A stretch of DNA of 64,000 bases. It comes from Enterococcus cecorum (GTDB taxonomy: Bacteria; Bacillota; Bacilli; Lactobacillales; Enterococcaceae). Position 1 is the stretch's first letter, and every line of letters begins with the position of its first letter. Under the pieces are notes generated by a model. That model worked only from the letters and a program-made list of their open reading frames with translations. It had not been told where the DNA came from and did not search any database. Both the position numbers and the translations under genes were made by a program. The DNA lies in assembly GCF_023221775.1 (NCBI RefSeq), contig NZ_JAKUDS010000001.1, forward strand, positions 1-64,000, written 5' to 3'. Shown here one piece after another: positions 1-9,348 of the stretch.

Positions 1-47
1 CTGCCTGAATTACGTTAAAAAATATTCATAAAAATAAATATTTGTAG

Positions 48-76
48 TTGACACATTGAAAGACTACTTGTATACT
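48..76 (+). promoter_or_regulatory. Promoter of the metNIQ leader
   Basis: A perfect -35 TTGACA (48-53) and a -10 TATACT (71-76) are separated by 17 bases. It lies just upstream of the T-box leader, so it is the likely housekeeping promoter of metNIQ. Seen directly; activity is inferred. Confidence 0.75.
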
Positions 77-97
77 TACCTCATATTCATAGATTTG

Positions 98-352
98 ACA
101 TTGAAGAGAAGAGTAGCTTATATGAAATTAGTTAAAGAGAATCCGGTTGGTGAGAAAGGATGCTAATTGATTAAGTGAAGATGAGCTCGGAGTTTCTAAA
201 TTGTTCACGCAGTTTAGACGGGAATGACCGTTATATCATCGGGTTTCAAATGGAACTTATGGAGGCATTGTCTGTAAGGATAATGCGAATTAGGGTGGTA
301 ACACGATTTTTCAGTCGTCCCTTTGCTGATAGTGGCAAAGGACGGCTTTTTT
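98..352 (+). ncRNA. T-box riboswitch, probably methionine-specific
   Basis: The untranslated leader ahead of metN has T-box landmarks: a Stem I region from about 100, a distal-loop-like GGTTGGTGAGAAAG, a T-box core AGGGTGGTAACACG (292-305), and a strong terminator. The candidate specifier codon is ATG at 181-183, followed by A and then a CGGAGTTT stretch like that after the tyrS specifier. The bulge TGGT would pair with tRNA ACCA, which fits an A discriminator as in tRNA-Met. Uncharged tRNA-Met would stabilise the antiterminator and switch on the transporter. The core differs from the usual GGTACCGCG at two or three bases, so a covariance-model search should confirm it. Confidence 0.85.
317..352 (+). 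terminator. T-box intrinsic terminator
   Basis: GTCCCTTTGC (317-326) pairs with GCAAAGGAC (335-343) with one bulged C, followed by a run of T to 352. This is the off state of the T-box; the 5' arm is close to the T-box core and competes with the antiterminator. Confidence 0.85.
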
Positions 353-409
353 GTTTACAATAGTTATTTGAAAGTTATCATTCATAGAAGTATCAGAAAG
401 GGAAAGAAA

Positions 410-1423
410 ATGATTGAATTAAAAAATGTGAGCAAAACGTTTCAAGTACAGTCAAGAGAAGTAACAGCAGTCAAAGATGTTTCCTTAAAGGTTGAAAAAG
501 GCGAAATATTTGGTATTGTTGGAGCTTCTGGGGCTGGGAAATCGACTCTTGTACGTTGTATGAATTTATTAGAAGTCCCTACCTCGGGGGAAGTGCTTTT
601 TGACGGTGTAGATTTAGTCAAGCTTAGTCAAAAAGAATTATTACAAAAGCGCCAATCGATTTCGATGATTTTCCAAGGATTTAACTTATTTAGTCAACGT
701 AGCGTGTTGAAAAATATTTGCTATCCTTTAGAAATTGCAGGTGTAAAAAAAGAAGCAGCTACCAAAAAGGCTCAAGAGTTATTGGAATTGGTTGGTTTAG
801 GTGATAAAGCCAATGCCTATCCTTCACAATTATCCGGTGGGCAAAAACAACGAGTGGCCATTGCCCGTGCTTTAGCAACTGATCCAAAAGTATTGCTATG
901 TGATGAAGCAACCAGTGCACTAGATCCTGGAACAACTTTGCAAATTTTAAACCTTTTGCAAGAAGTTCGTGAAAAACTTGGTGTGACTGTTATCATTATT
1001 ACCCATGAAATGGAAGTCGTACAAAGAATCTGTGATAAAGTTGCCGTAATGAATCAAGGACAAGTGGTTGAAACAGGGACAACGGAACAAATCTTCTTAA
1101 ATCCGAAATCGCCAATCACTAGAAAAATGTTACTAACAGAGCAAAATACGGAATTTATTCCAAGCAACGGACCAATCATTCGCATCAGTTTTGATGGGCA
1201 AGCGGCTTCTTTACCGTTACTGTCTAAATTAATTTTAGAATCACAAGCGCCAATCAATATTTTAAAAGCTGATACAGAAGAAATTAAAGGAAAAGCTTTC
1301 GGTCAGATGATTGTACAATTACCAGAAAAAGAAGCTTTAGTTGAAAAAATTAAAGAAATCTTGGTTCGAGAAGGCTTAGATTTTGAGGAAGGAAGTGCTT
1401 ATCTTGGACGCAACAATGATTAA
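410..1423 (+). CDS. metN: Methionine ABC transporter ATP-binding protein MetN
   Basis: ATPase that powers import of methionine and its derivatives through MetI. The 337-residue protein has Walker A GASGAGKS (residues 38-45), the ABC signature LSGGQKQR, Walker B VLLCDEATSALD, and a C-terminal NIL domain (about residues 265-335) that in E. coli MetN binds methionine and inhibits transport. The ATG at 410 follows an AGAAAGGG ribosome site; the longer in-frame start at 323 falls in the terminator and is rejected. It is the first gene of metN-metI-metQ and overlaps metI. Control is by the T-box upstream. Family and operon context make the function secure. Confidence 0.95.
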   Translation: MIELKNVSKTFQVQSREVTAVKDVSLKVEKGEIFGIVGASGAGKSTLVRCMNLLEVPTSGEVLFDGVDLVKLSQKELLQKRQSISMIFQGFNLFSQRSVLKNICYPLEIAGVKKEAATKKAQELLELVGLGDKANAYPSQLSGGQKQRVAIARALATDPKVLLCDEATSALDPGTTLQILNLLQEVREKLGVTVIIITHEMEVVQRICDKVAVMNQGQVVETGTTEQIFLNPKSPITRKMLLTEQNTEFIPSNGPIIRISFDGQAASLPLLSKLILESQAPINILKADTEEIKGKAFGQMIVQLPEKEALVEKIKEILVREGLDFEEGSAYLGRNND

Positions 1424-2057
1424 TACTTTAACTACTGGAATTATCGAAACAATATATATGGTTTTTGTTTCAATGATTGTCACTTATGTATTTGGCTTAC
1501 CATTAGGCGTTATATTATTTGTGACGGATAAAGGGTCGCTCTATCCGAATCGTATCGTCAATTTAATATTAGGATTTTTAGTCAATGTCTTTCGCTCGAT
1601 TCCATTTTTGATTTTATTGGTTTTATTATTACCATTTACTCGTTTTGTTGTAGGGACAACACTAGGTTCTACCGCGACAATTGTGCCATTAGTGGTCTCA
1701 GCGATTCCATTTGTTGCTCGTATGGTGGAATCTTCCTTAAAAGAAGTGGATGCTGGTGTGATTGAAGCGGCATTGTCTATGGGATCTAACTGGTGGCAAT
1801 TAATCACTAAAGTCTTACTTCCTGAAGCAAAACCGTCTTTAGCAGTAGGAGCCGTGATTACTTCGGTTACAGTTTTAGGTTATTCAGCGATGGCCGGCTT
1901 TGTTGGTGGCGGTGGTCTAGGGACAATTGCCATTAACTATGGTTACTATCGCTATGATAATAATGTAATGATTATTACCGTTGCAGTAATTGTCATTATT
2001 GTCCAACTGATTCAAGTGTTGGGAATGAAATTAGCAACAAAAATAGATAAAAGATAG
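1404..2057 (+). CDS. metI: Methionine ABC transporter permease MetI
   Basis: Inner-membrane channel of the methionine importer, about 217 residues with five hydrophobic segments and the EAA-loop region (IEAALSMGSNWWQL) that docks on MetN. I chose the TTG at 1404 because GAGGAAGGAAG ends about nine bases before it; an ATG at 1416 is the alternative. The start lies inside metN, which suggests translational coupling. It is followed 12 bases later by metQ. Length and the EAA motif match the MetI family. Confidence 0.93.
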   Translation: MDATMINTLTTGIIETIYMVFVSMIVTYVFGLPLGVILFVTDKGSLYPNRIVNLILGFLVNVFRSIPFLILLVLLLPFTRFVVGTTLGSTATIVPLVVSAIPFVARMVESSLKEVDAGVIEAALSMGSNWWQLITKVLLPEAKPSLAVGAVITSVTVLGYSAMAGFVGGGGLGTIAINYGYYRYDNNVMIITVAVIVIIVQLIQVLGMKLATKIDKR

Positions 2058-2069
2058 GAGAAATGAAAA

Positions 2070-2918
2070 ATGAAGAAAAGTTTTAAAAAGATTACACAAA
2101 TTTTAACAGTTGGTTTAGCAGTGGTTGCTTTAGCTGCTTGCGGTGCTGGCAAAGGAAATGAAAAAGAGGCTAGCAAATCTGCAGATAACAAAACTTTAAT
2201 CGTCGGAGCAAGTCCAACCCCACATGCTGAAATTTTAGAGTATGCCAAGGATGCGATGAAAAAGCAAGGCTATGATTTACAAGTAAAAGTCTTTAATGAT
2301 TATATTATGCCAAATACGTCTTTAGAAGATAAACAAATCGATGCGAACTATTTCCAAACAGTACCATACATGGATAACTTCAATAAAGAAAAGAAAACGC
2401 ATATTGTAAGTGTTGGTAAGGTGCATTTCGAACCACTTGGCATTTATCCAGGTAAAACGAAAGCTATTAAAGATTTACAAAAAGGTGCAACTGTTGCGAT
2501 TCCAAATGATCCATCGAATGAAGCACGTGCCTTATTATTATTAGAAGCAGCTGATTTAATTAAATTAAAAGATGGCGCAGGCATTAATGCAACGATTCAA
2601 GATATTGCTGAAAACCCATTGAATTTAAATATTAAAGAAGTTGAAGCTGCCCAAACTGCCCGTTCATTACAAGATACGGATATTGCTGTAGTTAATGGTA
2701 ACTATGCTGTTGCTGCAAAATTAGATGTGAAAAAAGATGCTTTATTTGTAGAATCTGCTCAATCTGAATCTGCACAAACTTACGCAAATGTGATTTCTGT
2801 ACGTAAAGGTGATGAAAAGAATAAAGCAGTGAAAGCCTTAGTTAAAGTTTTACAAAGTGATGATGTGAAGAAATTTATTGATGATAAGTACAATGGCGCA
2901 GTTGTCCCAGTGAACTAA
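2070..2918 (+). CDS. metQ: Methionine-binding lipoprotein MetQ
   Basis: Surface-anchored substrate-binding protein of the NlpA/MetQ family, 282 residues. A short basic N-terminus and hydrophobic segment end in the lipobox VALAAC (Cys at about residue 24), so Lgt, also encoded in this window, would lipidate it. The body has the typical LIVGASPTPHAEIL start and the DANYFQTVPYM segment of the fold. It has its own AGGAGAAATG ribosome site and ends in a clear terminator. It delivers methionine to MetI/MetN. Confidence 0.95.
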   Translation: MKKSFKKITQILTVGLAVVALAACGAGKGNEKEASKSADNKTLIVGASPTPHAEILEYAKDAMKKQGYDLQVKVFNDYIMPNTSLEDKQIDANYFQTVPYMDNFNKEKKTHIVSVGKVHFEPLGIYPGKTKAIKDLQKGATVAIPNDPSNEARALLLLEAADLIKLKDGAGINATIQDIAENPLNLNIKEVEAAQTARSLQDTDIAVVNGNYAVAAKLDVKKDALFVESAQSESAQTYANVISVRKGDEKNKAVKALVKVLQSDDVKKFIDDKYNGAVVPVN

Positions 2919-2930
2919 TTGTTTTAAGTA

Positions 2931-2964
2931 ATCAGAGTGTTGGTTTGGCACTCTGATTTTTTTT
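2931..2964 (+). terminator. Terminator of metNIQ
   Basis: ATCAGAGTG pairs with CACTCTGAT around a short loop, followed by eight T. Confidence 0.9.
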
Positions 2965-2983
2965 GCTTTTTCATGCTAGCTAT

Positions 2984-3011
2984 TTTACAATCGATGAAAT
3001 TTGGTTATAAT
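2984..3011 (+). promoter_or_regulatory. Promoter of zapA-cvpA
   Basis: TTTACA (2984-2989), a 16-base spacer and a perfect TATAAT (3006-3011), about 95 bases before zapA. Confidence 0.6.
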
Positions 3012-3107
3012 AGGTAAAGGTATTTTGTCTATAAATAGGTAGACAAAAGTGAGAATTAGGATAGTTTTTGAGAAGTTCAGAATTTATCTTTTAAAGGAGA
3101 AATGAAA

Positions 3108-3557
3108 ATGTCCTCGCCTAAAACAAGATATAAAGCGAATATAGATGGTCAATCATATACTATCATTGGCCATGAAAGTAAAGAACATATGGATTTAGTT
3201 GTCCGTTTAGTCAATGAACAACTGAATGAAATCAAAAGTTTGTCCCCTCAAATTGATAATGAACAAGCTGCGATTTTAGTTAGTGTTAATGCGATTTCAG
3301 ATCAACTAAAAAAACAAGCAAAGATTATGGAACTTGAGAAAGAAAATCAAGAATTACACCAAAAGACTATCAAACTTGTTGAACTTGAAAATCGTATCAA
3401 ACGGATAGAGGCGATTGAAAAAGAAGCTAAAGAAGTGCTTGAAAAAAATGGTCAGACTGAAGTAGAGATTCAGAATCATGTTCAAGCGCAGCAAATATTA
3501 AACGAAGAACGCAAACGAAGCATTCAAGAAAAGAGTAGCCAATCTCAGGAAGGATAA
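3108..3557 (+). CDS. zapA: Cell division protein ZapA
   Basis: ZapA binds and bundles FtsZ at the division ring. The N-terminal half (KTRYKANIDGQSYTIIGHES... then LVNEQLNEI) matches the ZapA fold, and the rest is a long charged coiled coil. At 149 residues it is longer than the usual 85-110, owing to that extended helix. I chose ATG 3108 because AAAGGAGA ends about seven bases before it; ATG 3102 is too close. It is two bases upstream of cvpA, with mutS2 beyond, an order shared with other Firmicutes. Confidence 0.9.
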   Translation: MSSPKTRYKANIDGQSYTIIGHESKEHMDLVVRLVNEQLNEIKSLSPQIDNEQAAILVSVNAISDQLKKQAKIMELEKENQELHQKTIKLVELENRIKRIEAIEKEAKEVLEKNGQTEVEIQNHVQAQQILNEERKRSIQEKSSQSQEG

Positions 3558-3559
3558 GC

Positions 3560-4096
3560 ATGTTAAATATTTTCTTTTTCTTTTTATTAATATTTTCCTT
3601 TTATTCTGGGGGGCGTCGTGGATTTGCCTATCAGTTAGTTTATTCAGCAGGATTTATTCTCTCTTTTATGATTGCTAGTTCCATGTATCAGGGATTAGCA
3701 AAAAAGTTAGAGCTTTATATTCCGTATATGTCCGTTACGGTAGATAGTAGGTTAGCTTTCTATTCTCAGGAGGCAGCGCTAGATTTAGATAAAGCCTACT
3801 ATGCGGCTGTTTCATTTTTTATCATTTTATTTATTGGATGGTTGCTTACAAAATTTATTGGTATCTTTTTTGTACAATTACGTTTTGTCCGCTTGTTAAA
3901 TGATTTAGACTGGCTACCCGCGGGAATATTAAATTTAGGTGTCAGCTATACATTCATTTGCTTATTTTTCTATATTTTGAGCATGATTCCATTAGCGACA
4001 ATCCAAAATCTATTTTTCAAACCTGATTTTGCAAGTTTCGTTGTGAAGCACTCACCGATTCTTTCAAATATGTTTGAGCAGATGTTCTTGAAATAA
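3560..4096 (+). CDS. cvpA: CvpA family membrane protein
   Basis: A 178-residue integral membrane protein with about four hydrophobic segments and a GGRRGFAYQL stretch after the first, typical of the CvpA/YshB family. CvpA was named for colicin V production in E. coli, but its general role is not settled. The start is well placed after AGGAAGGA. It sits between zapA and mutS2, as in Bacillus (yshA-yshB-mutS2). Function beyond family membership is not inferred. Confidence 0.85.
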   Translation: MLNIFFFFLLIFSFYSGGRRGFAYQLVYSAGFILSFMIASSMYQGLAKKLELYIPYMSVTVDSRLAFYSQEAALDLDKAYYAAVSFFIILFIGWLLTKFIGIFFVQLRFVRLLNDLDWLPAGILNLGVSYTFICLFFYILSMIPLATIQNLFFKPDFASFVVKHSPILSNMFEQMFLK

Positions 4097-4167
4097 GTTT
4101 GATGAGGAAGGCGATTCTATAGTCCTTCCTTGTTTCGTTTGCTATCAATTGTGAGAGGAAGGTTAGA

Positions 4168-6531
4168 TTGAATAAAAGAATTTTAGAAGTATTAGAATAT
4201 CAGCAAGTCAAAATGCAAATTGCCCAGTATCTAACCACAGATCAAGGGCTGGAAATATTAGATAAATTACATCCCATTGCCAAAAAAGAAAAACTGGATA
4301 ATTGGTTAGCCGAAACCTTTGAAGCGATGGAAATTCTAAGACTTAAAGGAGGCATCCCAATTCCGCGTTTAGAAAGCATTGCCCCTCATATGAAACGTAT
4401 TGAGATTGGTGCCAACTTAAATGGTCAAGAACTTGCGCAAGTCACAAAAGTATTAACAACTACTCAAGAATTAGTGACCTTTTTTGAAGAGTTAAAAGAA
4501 GCAGATTTGTCTTTAGATCGTATGTATCATTGGGCGGAACAACTCACTTACTTACCAGCTTTGACGAAGGAGTTGAAGCTAGCGATTGACGAAGACGGGC
4601 GTGTGAATGATGAAGCTTCTGAAGTATTGCGCAATTTACGTCGTCAAATTAGACAAAGTGAGCAAACGATTCGTGAAACATTAGATGGCTTAATTCGTGG
4701 GAAAAATGCTCGCTATTTAAGTGATACGTTGGTAACGATGCGTAATGACCGCTATGTAATTCCGGTTAAACAAGAATATCGGGGGATTTTCGGTGGGGTC
4801 GTTCATGATCAAAGTGCTTCAGGCCAAACATTATTTATCGAACCAAAACAAGTGCTAGAGTTAAATAATCGCCTGCGCCAACAGCAAATCGCTAAACGAG
4901 CGGAAATAGAACGTATTTTAGCGGAATTATCGGCAAAATTGGTGCCAAATCGTAAAGAAATTGCGCATAATGCGACGGTGTTGGCTTTTTATGATTTTAT
5001 GAATGCCAAAGCGCGCCATGCCAAAGAATTAAAAGCCTGTGTCCCGGTCATTCACCCTCAGAATGAAATTACTCTAAAAAAAGCCCGTCATCCTTTAATT
5101 GATGCTAAGAAAGTCGTGGCCAATGATATCTTTATCGGTAAGGATTTCCAAACGATTGTCATTACCGGACCAAATACTGGGGGTAAAACCATTACCTTAA
5201 AAACACTGGGCTTATTGCAACTAATGGCGCAATCTGGTTTAGCGATACCGGTGGATGAGGAGAGTCAAGTCGGTTTATTTGATGAAGTTTTTGCTGATAT
5301 CGGGGATGAACAAAGTATTGAGCAGAACTTATCCACTTTTTCTTCGCACATGACGAACATTGTCAGTATTTTAAACAAAGCGAATGATAAGAGTTTGATT
5401 TTACTAGACGAACTTGGCGCAGGTACTGACCCACAAGAAGGAGCAGCACTAGCCATTTCAATTTTAGATGAGTTGCAAAAACGAAATAGTTTTGTCGTTG
5501 CTACTACCCATTATCCTGAGTTAAAAGCTTATGGCTATAATCGCAAGCGTACAATTAATGCTTCGATGGAATTTGATGTCGATACCTTAAGTCCTACGTA
5601 TCGTCTGTTAATTGGTGTACCTGGACGTAGTAATGCCTTTGAAATTTCGCGACGTCTTGGTTTAGCAAGTCCAATCATTGAGCAAGCGAAACAGATTTTA
5701 GATGGCGAAACTCAAGATTTAAATGAAATGATTGCAGACTTAGAAAATCGTCGGAAAATGACTGAAACGGAATATCTTGAATTGCGTCATCATGTCACTG
5801 AAGCCGAACAATTGCATCATGATTTAAAAGTTGCCTATGAAGCCTTTTTTGAAGAACGCGAAGTTGAACTTGCTAAGGCCCGTAAACAAGCCAATGAACT
5901 GGTTGAAAAGGCACAAGAAGAAGCCGATACAATTATCGCTGACATTCGGAAAATGCAATTGCTTCAAGGCCAAGGTAATGTAAAAGAACACCAATTAATC
6001 GAAGCTAAAACGAAATTAGCTGATTTACACCAAGAAGATCATTTGAAGAAAAATAAAGTTTTACAAAAAGCGAAAAAACAAAAAACGTTCAAACCTGGCG
6101 ATGAGGTAATGGTAGCACAATATGGTCAACGAGGAACACTGATTCAAAAAGTAGATAATCAGCATTGGCAAGTTCAAATGGGAATTTTGAAAATGACAAT
6201 AGCTGAAGATGAATTGCAAGCAACGGACCCTGTGAAAGAAGAACCAAAACGCGTGATTCATACCGTACGCTCTAGTCAAACGAGTCATGTCGATCCACAG
6301 CTAGACTTAAGAGGAAAACGTTATGAAGAAGCCCTTAGTGAAGTCGACCAATATATTGATGCAGCGATTCTGGCTGGTTATCCGCAAGTCCGCATTGTTC
6401 ATGGTAAAGGTACAGGTGCACTAAGACAAGGGATTACCAAATATCTACAAAATCATCGCAGTGTGGCTTCCTTTGAATTTGCCCCAGCCAATCAAGGAGG
6501 GAATGGTGCGACGATTGTGAAGTTTAAATAG
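4168..6531 (+). CDS. mutS2: Endonuclease MutS2
   Basis: MutS2-family protein of 787 residues. It lacks the MutS mismatch-recognition domain and carries a core/lever region, a MutS ATPase with Walker A GPNTGGKT (residues 334-341) and DELGAGTDPQEG, a long coiled coil (about 510-630), and a C-terminal Smr domain with LDLRGKR and HGKGTGALR. Relatives act in suppressing recombination and in rescue of collided ribosomes. The start is TTG at 4168 after GAGAGGAAGG. The preceding 70 bases contain a weak GGAAGG/CCTTCC inverted repeat without a long T run. Confidence 0.95.
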   Translation: MNKRILEVLEYQQVKMQIAQYLTTDQGLEILDKLHPIAKKEKLDNWLAETFEAMEILRLKGGIPIPRLESIAPHMKRIEIGANLNGQELAQVTKVLTTTQELVTFFEELKEADLSLDRMYHWAEQLTYLPALTKELKLAIDEDGRVNDEASEVLRNLRRQIRQSEQTIRETLDGLIRGKNARYLSDTLVTMRNDRYVIPVKQEYRGIFGGVVHDQSASGQTLFIEPKQVLELNNRLRQQQIAKRAEIERILAELSAKLVPNRKEIAHNATVLAFYDFMNAKARHAKELKACVPVIHPQNEITLKKARHPLIDAKKVVANDIFIGKDFQTIVITGPNTGGKTITLKTLGLLQLMAQSGLAIPVDEESQVGLFDEVFADIGDEQSIEQNLSTFSSHMTNIVSILNKANDKSLILLDELGAGTDPQEGAALAISILDELQKRNSFVVATTHYPELKAYGYNRKRTINASMEFDVDTLSPTYRLLIGVPGRSNAFEISRRLGLASPIIEQAKQILDGETQDLNEMIADLENRRKMTETEYLELRHHVTEAEQLHHDLKVAYEAFFEEREVELAKARKQANELVEKAQEEADTIIADIRKMQLLQGQGNVKEHQLIEAKTKLADLHQEDHLKKNKVLQKAKKQKTFKPGDEVMVAQYGQRGTLIQKVDNQHWQVQMGILKMTIAEDELQATDPVKEEPKRVIHTVRSSQTSHVDPQLDLRGKRYEEALSEVDQYIDAAILAGYPQVRIVHGKGTGALRQGITKYLQNHRSVASFEFAPANQGGNGATIVKFK

Positions 6532-6547
6532 AATATAAGCATGATTT

Positions 6548-6576
6548 TTGGTAAAAATGTCAGGACATGTTATAAT
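6548..6576 (+). promoter_or_regulatory. Promoter of trxA
   Basis: TTGGTA (6548-6553), a 17-base spacer and TATAAT (6571-6576) preceded by TGT, giving an extended -10 TGTTATAAT. Confidence 0.7.
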
Positions 6577-6604
6577 TTATTTAAGAACAGAGGAGGTGTA
6601 AAAA

Positions 6605-6919
6605 ATGGCAAAAGAAATTACTGATGCTACTTTTTCACAAGAAATCAGCGAAGGTTTAGTCTTAGTTGACTTTTGGGCTCCTTGGTGTGGACCATGTCGT
6701 ATGCAAGCGCCAATTTTGGACCAATTGTCACAAAAATATGATGAAACTGAGCTAAAAATTACAAAATTAAATGTCGATGATAACCCTCAAACAGCTGCTA
6801 GCTTTGGCGTAATGAGTATTCCGACACTATTATTCTTCAAAGATGGCGAATTAGTTGAAAAGCGTGTAGGTGTGCAACCTAAACCAGCTTTAGAGGAAAT
6901 CGTTGAAAAATTATCTTAA
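6605..6919 (+). CDS. trxA: Thioredoxin
   Basis: Small cytoplasmic disulfide reductase of 104 residues with the active site WCGPC (Cys28 and Cys31), the buried Asp of VDFWAPW, and the cis-proline motif MSIPTLLFF. Reduced by thioredoxin reductase, it supplies electrons to ribonucleotide reductase and repairs oxidised proteins. A strong AGAGGAGGTG site precedes the ATG. It has its own promoter and a terminator before uvrC, so it is probably a single-gene unit. The mutS2-trxA-uvrC order is conserved in Firmicutes. Confidence 0.97.
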   Translation: MAKEITDATFSQEISEGLVLVDFWAPWCGPCRMQAPILDQLSQKYDETELKITKLNVDDNPQTAASFGVMSIPTLLFFKDGELVEKRVGVQPKPALEEIVEKLS

Positions 6920-6926
6920 TAGATGG

Positions 6927-6957
6927 GGGTCGACTAGTTGATAGCCGGCCCTTTTTT
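6927..6957 (+). terminator. Terminator of trxA
   Basis: GGGTCGACTA pairs with TAGCCGGCCC (one mismatch, one G-T pair), followed by six T. It ends 10 bases before the uvrC start. Confidence 0.75.
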
Positions 6958-6966
6958 GGTGAAGAA

Positions 6967-8751
6967 ATGAAAGAACATATTAAGGAAAAATTAGCATTAT
7001 TACCTGACCAGCCTGGTTGTTATCTCATGAAAGATGCACAAGGCCAAATTATCTATGTGGGCAAGGCAAAAATATTAAAAAATCGCGTTCGGAGCTACTT
7101 TACTGGCAGTCATAATACTAAAACCAAATTGTTAGTTTCAGAAATTGCCGATTTTGAATATATTGTGACTGAATCAAATGTAGAGGCCTTACTTTTAGAA
7201 ATCAATCTTATCAAGAAGAATCAACCAAAATACAATATCTTATTAAAGGATGATAAAACTTATCCTTTTATTAAAATAACCAATGAAAAATATCCGCGTC
7301 TATTAATTACGCGTAAAGTATTAAAAGACAAGGCTTATTATTTTGGTCCTTATCCTAATGTTGGGGCTGCCAATGAGACGAAAAAGTTGTTGGACCGACT
7401 TTTTCCGTTGCGTAAGTGTCAGGTTTTACCTAAAGAAGTCTGTCTGTACTATCATATGCATCAATGCCTAGCACCTTGTGTATTTCAAATCGATCCTAAA
7501 GAGTATGAAAAAATGGTGCAAGCAATTCGACGCTTTTTAGGGGGAGACTATCAAGAAATCCGCCAAGAAATCGTGGAAAAAATGACACAAGCAGCTGAAG
7601 ATTTGCAGTTTGAAAAAGCCGCTGAATATCGTGATCAAGTGAAAGCAATTGATACGATTATGACACGCCAAAAGATGACGCAAACCGACTTTGTCAATCG
7701 TGATGTGTTTGGCTATTATGTCGAACGTGGTTGGCTTTGTGTACAAGTCTTTTTTGTGCGCCAAGGTAAATTGATTCAACGAGATGTCACAAGCTTTCCC
7801 ATCTATGACGAGCCGGAAGAGAGCTTTTTAACCTTTATCGGACAGTTTTATCAAAAGGCTGAACATATCGTCCCAAATGAAATATTAATCCCTGAAGAAA
7901 TTGATTATGAAAGTGTTGCCTCCTTGGTTGATTGTAAAGTAACTCAACCAAAACGTGGAGATAAAAGAAAATTAGTCTTTTTAGCAAATAAAAATGCTCA
8001 AGTTGCTTTACAGGAAAAATTTGCTTTAATTGATAAAAAGCAAGAAAAAACAATTGGCGCTGTACAAGTATTAGGTGAGAAAATGGGAATTGTTGCACCA
8101 ACGCGAATTGAAGCTTTTGATAACTCTAATATTTCTGGGACAAATCCAGTTTCGGCGATGGTCGTCTTTATTGATGGGAAGCCTGTTAAAAAGGAATACC
8201 GCAAATATAAGATTAAAACTGTTACAGGTCCCGATGATTATGCCTCAATGCGTGAGGTTATTTATCGGAGGTATTCTAGGGTGTTAAAAGAAGGACTGCC
8301 TTTACCTGATTTGATTATTATTGATGGTGGTAAAGGGCAAGTGGATGCGGCCAAAGATGTACTAGAAAATCAGCTTGGTTTGGATTTGCCGATAGCCGGA
8401 TTAGCTAAAAATGATAAGCACAAAACTAGTGAAATGTTATTCGGGCCTGAGCTTGAAGTAGTACCGTTAGAGCATAATTCACAAGCGTTCTTTTTGTTGC
8501 AGCGGATTCAAGATGAAGTCCACCGATTTGCGATAACTTTCCATCGCCAGCTGCGCAGTAAAAATAGTTTTGCTTCACAATTAGATGCGATTGAAGGACT
8601 AGGACCTAAACGTAAGCAACAGTTATTAAAGACTTTTAAATCTTTGAAAAATTTAAAAGAGGCGAGTTTAGCCGACATTCAAGCAGCAGGCATGCCTCAA
8701 AATGTAGCAGAAAATATTATCGCCTTTTTCAAAAAAAGTGAGTCGCAATAA
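6967..8751 (+). CDS. uvrC: Excinuclease ABC subunit C
   Basis: Dual-incision nuclease of nucleotide excision repair, working with UvrA and UvrB. The 594-residue protein has the GIY-YIG nuclease domain (PGCYLM...IIYVGKA, about residues 15-95), a UVR domain that binds UvrB ([11 protein letters not shown], near 215), the RNase H-like second nuclease ([15 protein letters not shown]), and a C-terminal helix-hairpin-helix ([13 protein letters not shown]). Its last bases form the 5' arm of the terminator shared with the facing gloA gene. The ribosome site (GGTGAAGAA) is weak. Confidence 0.97.
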   Translation: MKEHIKEKLALLPDQPGCYLMKDAQGQIIYVGKAKILKNRVRSYFTGSHNTKTKLLVSEIADFEYIVTESNVEALLLEINLIKKNQPKYNILLKDDKTYPFIKITNEKYPRLLITRKVLKDKAYYFGPYPNVGAANETKKLLDRLFPLRKCQVLPKEVCLYYHMHQCLAPCVFQIDPKEYEKMVQAIRRFLGGDYQEIRQEIVEKMTQAAEDLQFEKAAEYRDQVKAIDTIMTRQKMTQTDFVNRDVFGYYVERGWLCVQVFFVRQGKLIQRDVTSFPIYDEPEESFLTFIGQFYQKAEHIVPNEILIPEEIDYESVASLVDCKVTQPKRGDKRKLVFLANKNAQVALQEKFALIDKKQEKTIGAVQVLGEKMGIVAPTRIEAFDNSNISGTNPVSAMVVFIDGKPVKKEYRKYKIKTVTGPDDYASMREVIYRRYSRVLKEGLPLPDLIIIDGGKGQVDAAKDVLENQLGLDLPIAGLAKNDKHKTSEMLFGPELEVVPLEHNSQAFFLLQRIQDEVHRFAITFHRQLRSKNSFASQLDAIEGLGPKRKQQLLKTFKSLKNLKEASLADIQAAGMPQNVAENIIAFFKKSESQ

Positions 8752-8765
8752 ACGGCTCACTTTTT
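8734..8765. terminator. Bidirectional terminator between uvrC and gloA
   Basis: AAAAAGTGAGTCG pairs with CGGCTCACTTTTT, with A and T tracts on either side, so it can serve both converging genes. It overlaps the uvrC stop codon. Confidence 0.85.
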
Positions 8766-8781
8766 GTCTATATGATAGGAT

Positions 8782-9153
8782 TTATCCACGAATGACTTCG
8801 ATTTTGTAGCCATCTGGATCAATGATGAAGTAGTATGAAGGTTCAGTTCCTGGTAATCCTTTTAGTGGTGTAACTTCAAAACCTTTTTCTTCATGTGTTT
8901 TATGTAATCCTTCTAAATCATCAGAACTAATCGCGATATGACCATAACCATCACCTAAGTTATAAGCACCATGATCATAGTTATAAGTTAATTCTAATTC
9001 ATAGTCATCACCTGGTAAAGTTAAATAGACAAGGGTGAATTTATGTTCAGGGAAATCACGACGTCGACTTTCCTCAAATCCAAACGCTTCTTGGTAAAAT
9101 TTAACTGAAGCTTCTAAATCTTTGACGCGCACGCAAGTATGTGCCATTTTCAT
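8782..9153 (-). CDS. gloA: Glyoxalase I (lactoylglutathione lyase)
   Basis: Converts the methylglyoxal-thiol hemithioacetal to the S-lactoyl thioester, detoxifying a by-product of glycolysis. The 123-residue single-domain VOC protein keeps the metal ligands expected of the Ni-type enzyme: His5, Glu54 (ELELTYN), His72 (GYGHIAI) and Glu119 (YKIEVIRG). It reads leftward from ATG 9153 after GAAAGGATG and shares a terminator with uvrC. The thiol used in this organism (glutathione or another) cannot be told from the sequence. Confidence 0.92.
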   Translation of the reverse strand: MKMAHTCVRVKDLEASVKFYQEAFGFEESRRRDFPEHKFTLVYLTLPGDDYELELTYNYDHGAYNLGDGYGHIAISSDDLEGLHKTHEEKGFEVTPLKGLPGTEPSYYFIIDPDGYKIEVIRG

Positions 9154-9214
9154 AAAGAATCATCCTTTCAAGTTTAATTAAGATTTTGTTGTTTTTCGCA
9201 AAATCTTCATGTAT

Positions 9215-9244
9215 ATCATAGCATATAAAAAACAGATATGACAA
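9215..9244 (-). promoter_or_regulatory. Promoter of gloA
   Basis: On the minus strand TTGTCA (9239-9244), an 18-base spacer and TATGAT (9215-9220). Confidence 0.6.
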
Positions 9245-9275
9245 CTATAATGATTTACAAATATTGTTATATAAC

Positions 9276-9304
9276 TTGCACATATGCGCGATATCAAGTA
9301 CAAT
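9276..9304 (+). promoter_or_regulatory. Promoter of the Nudix gene
   Basis: TTGCAC (9276-9281), a 17-base spacer and TACAAT (9299-9304), 45 bases before the gene and back to back with the gloA promoter. Confidence 0.65.
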
Positions 9305-9348
9305 CAAAGCAATTATAAAAAGATTAGAAATTAAGGGGAATAAATCAT

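Noticed and set aside
323-409. N-terminal extension of metN
   Set aside because: The extra codons lie in the T-box terminator and leader; the ATG at 410 has a ribosome site and gives a normal MetN.
4099-4134. Terminator between cvpA and mutS2
   Set aside because: GGAAGG/CCTTCC is a short stem with a long loop and an interrupted T run; too weak to call.
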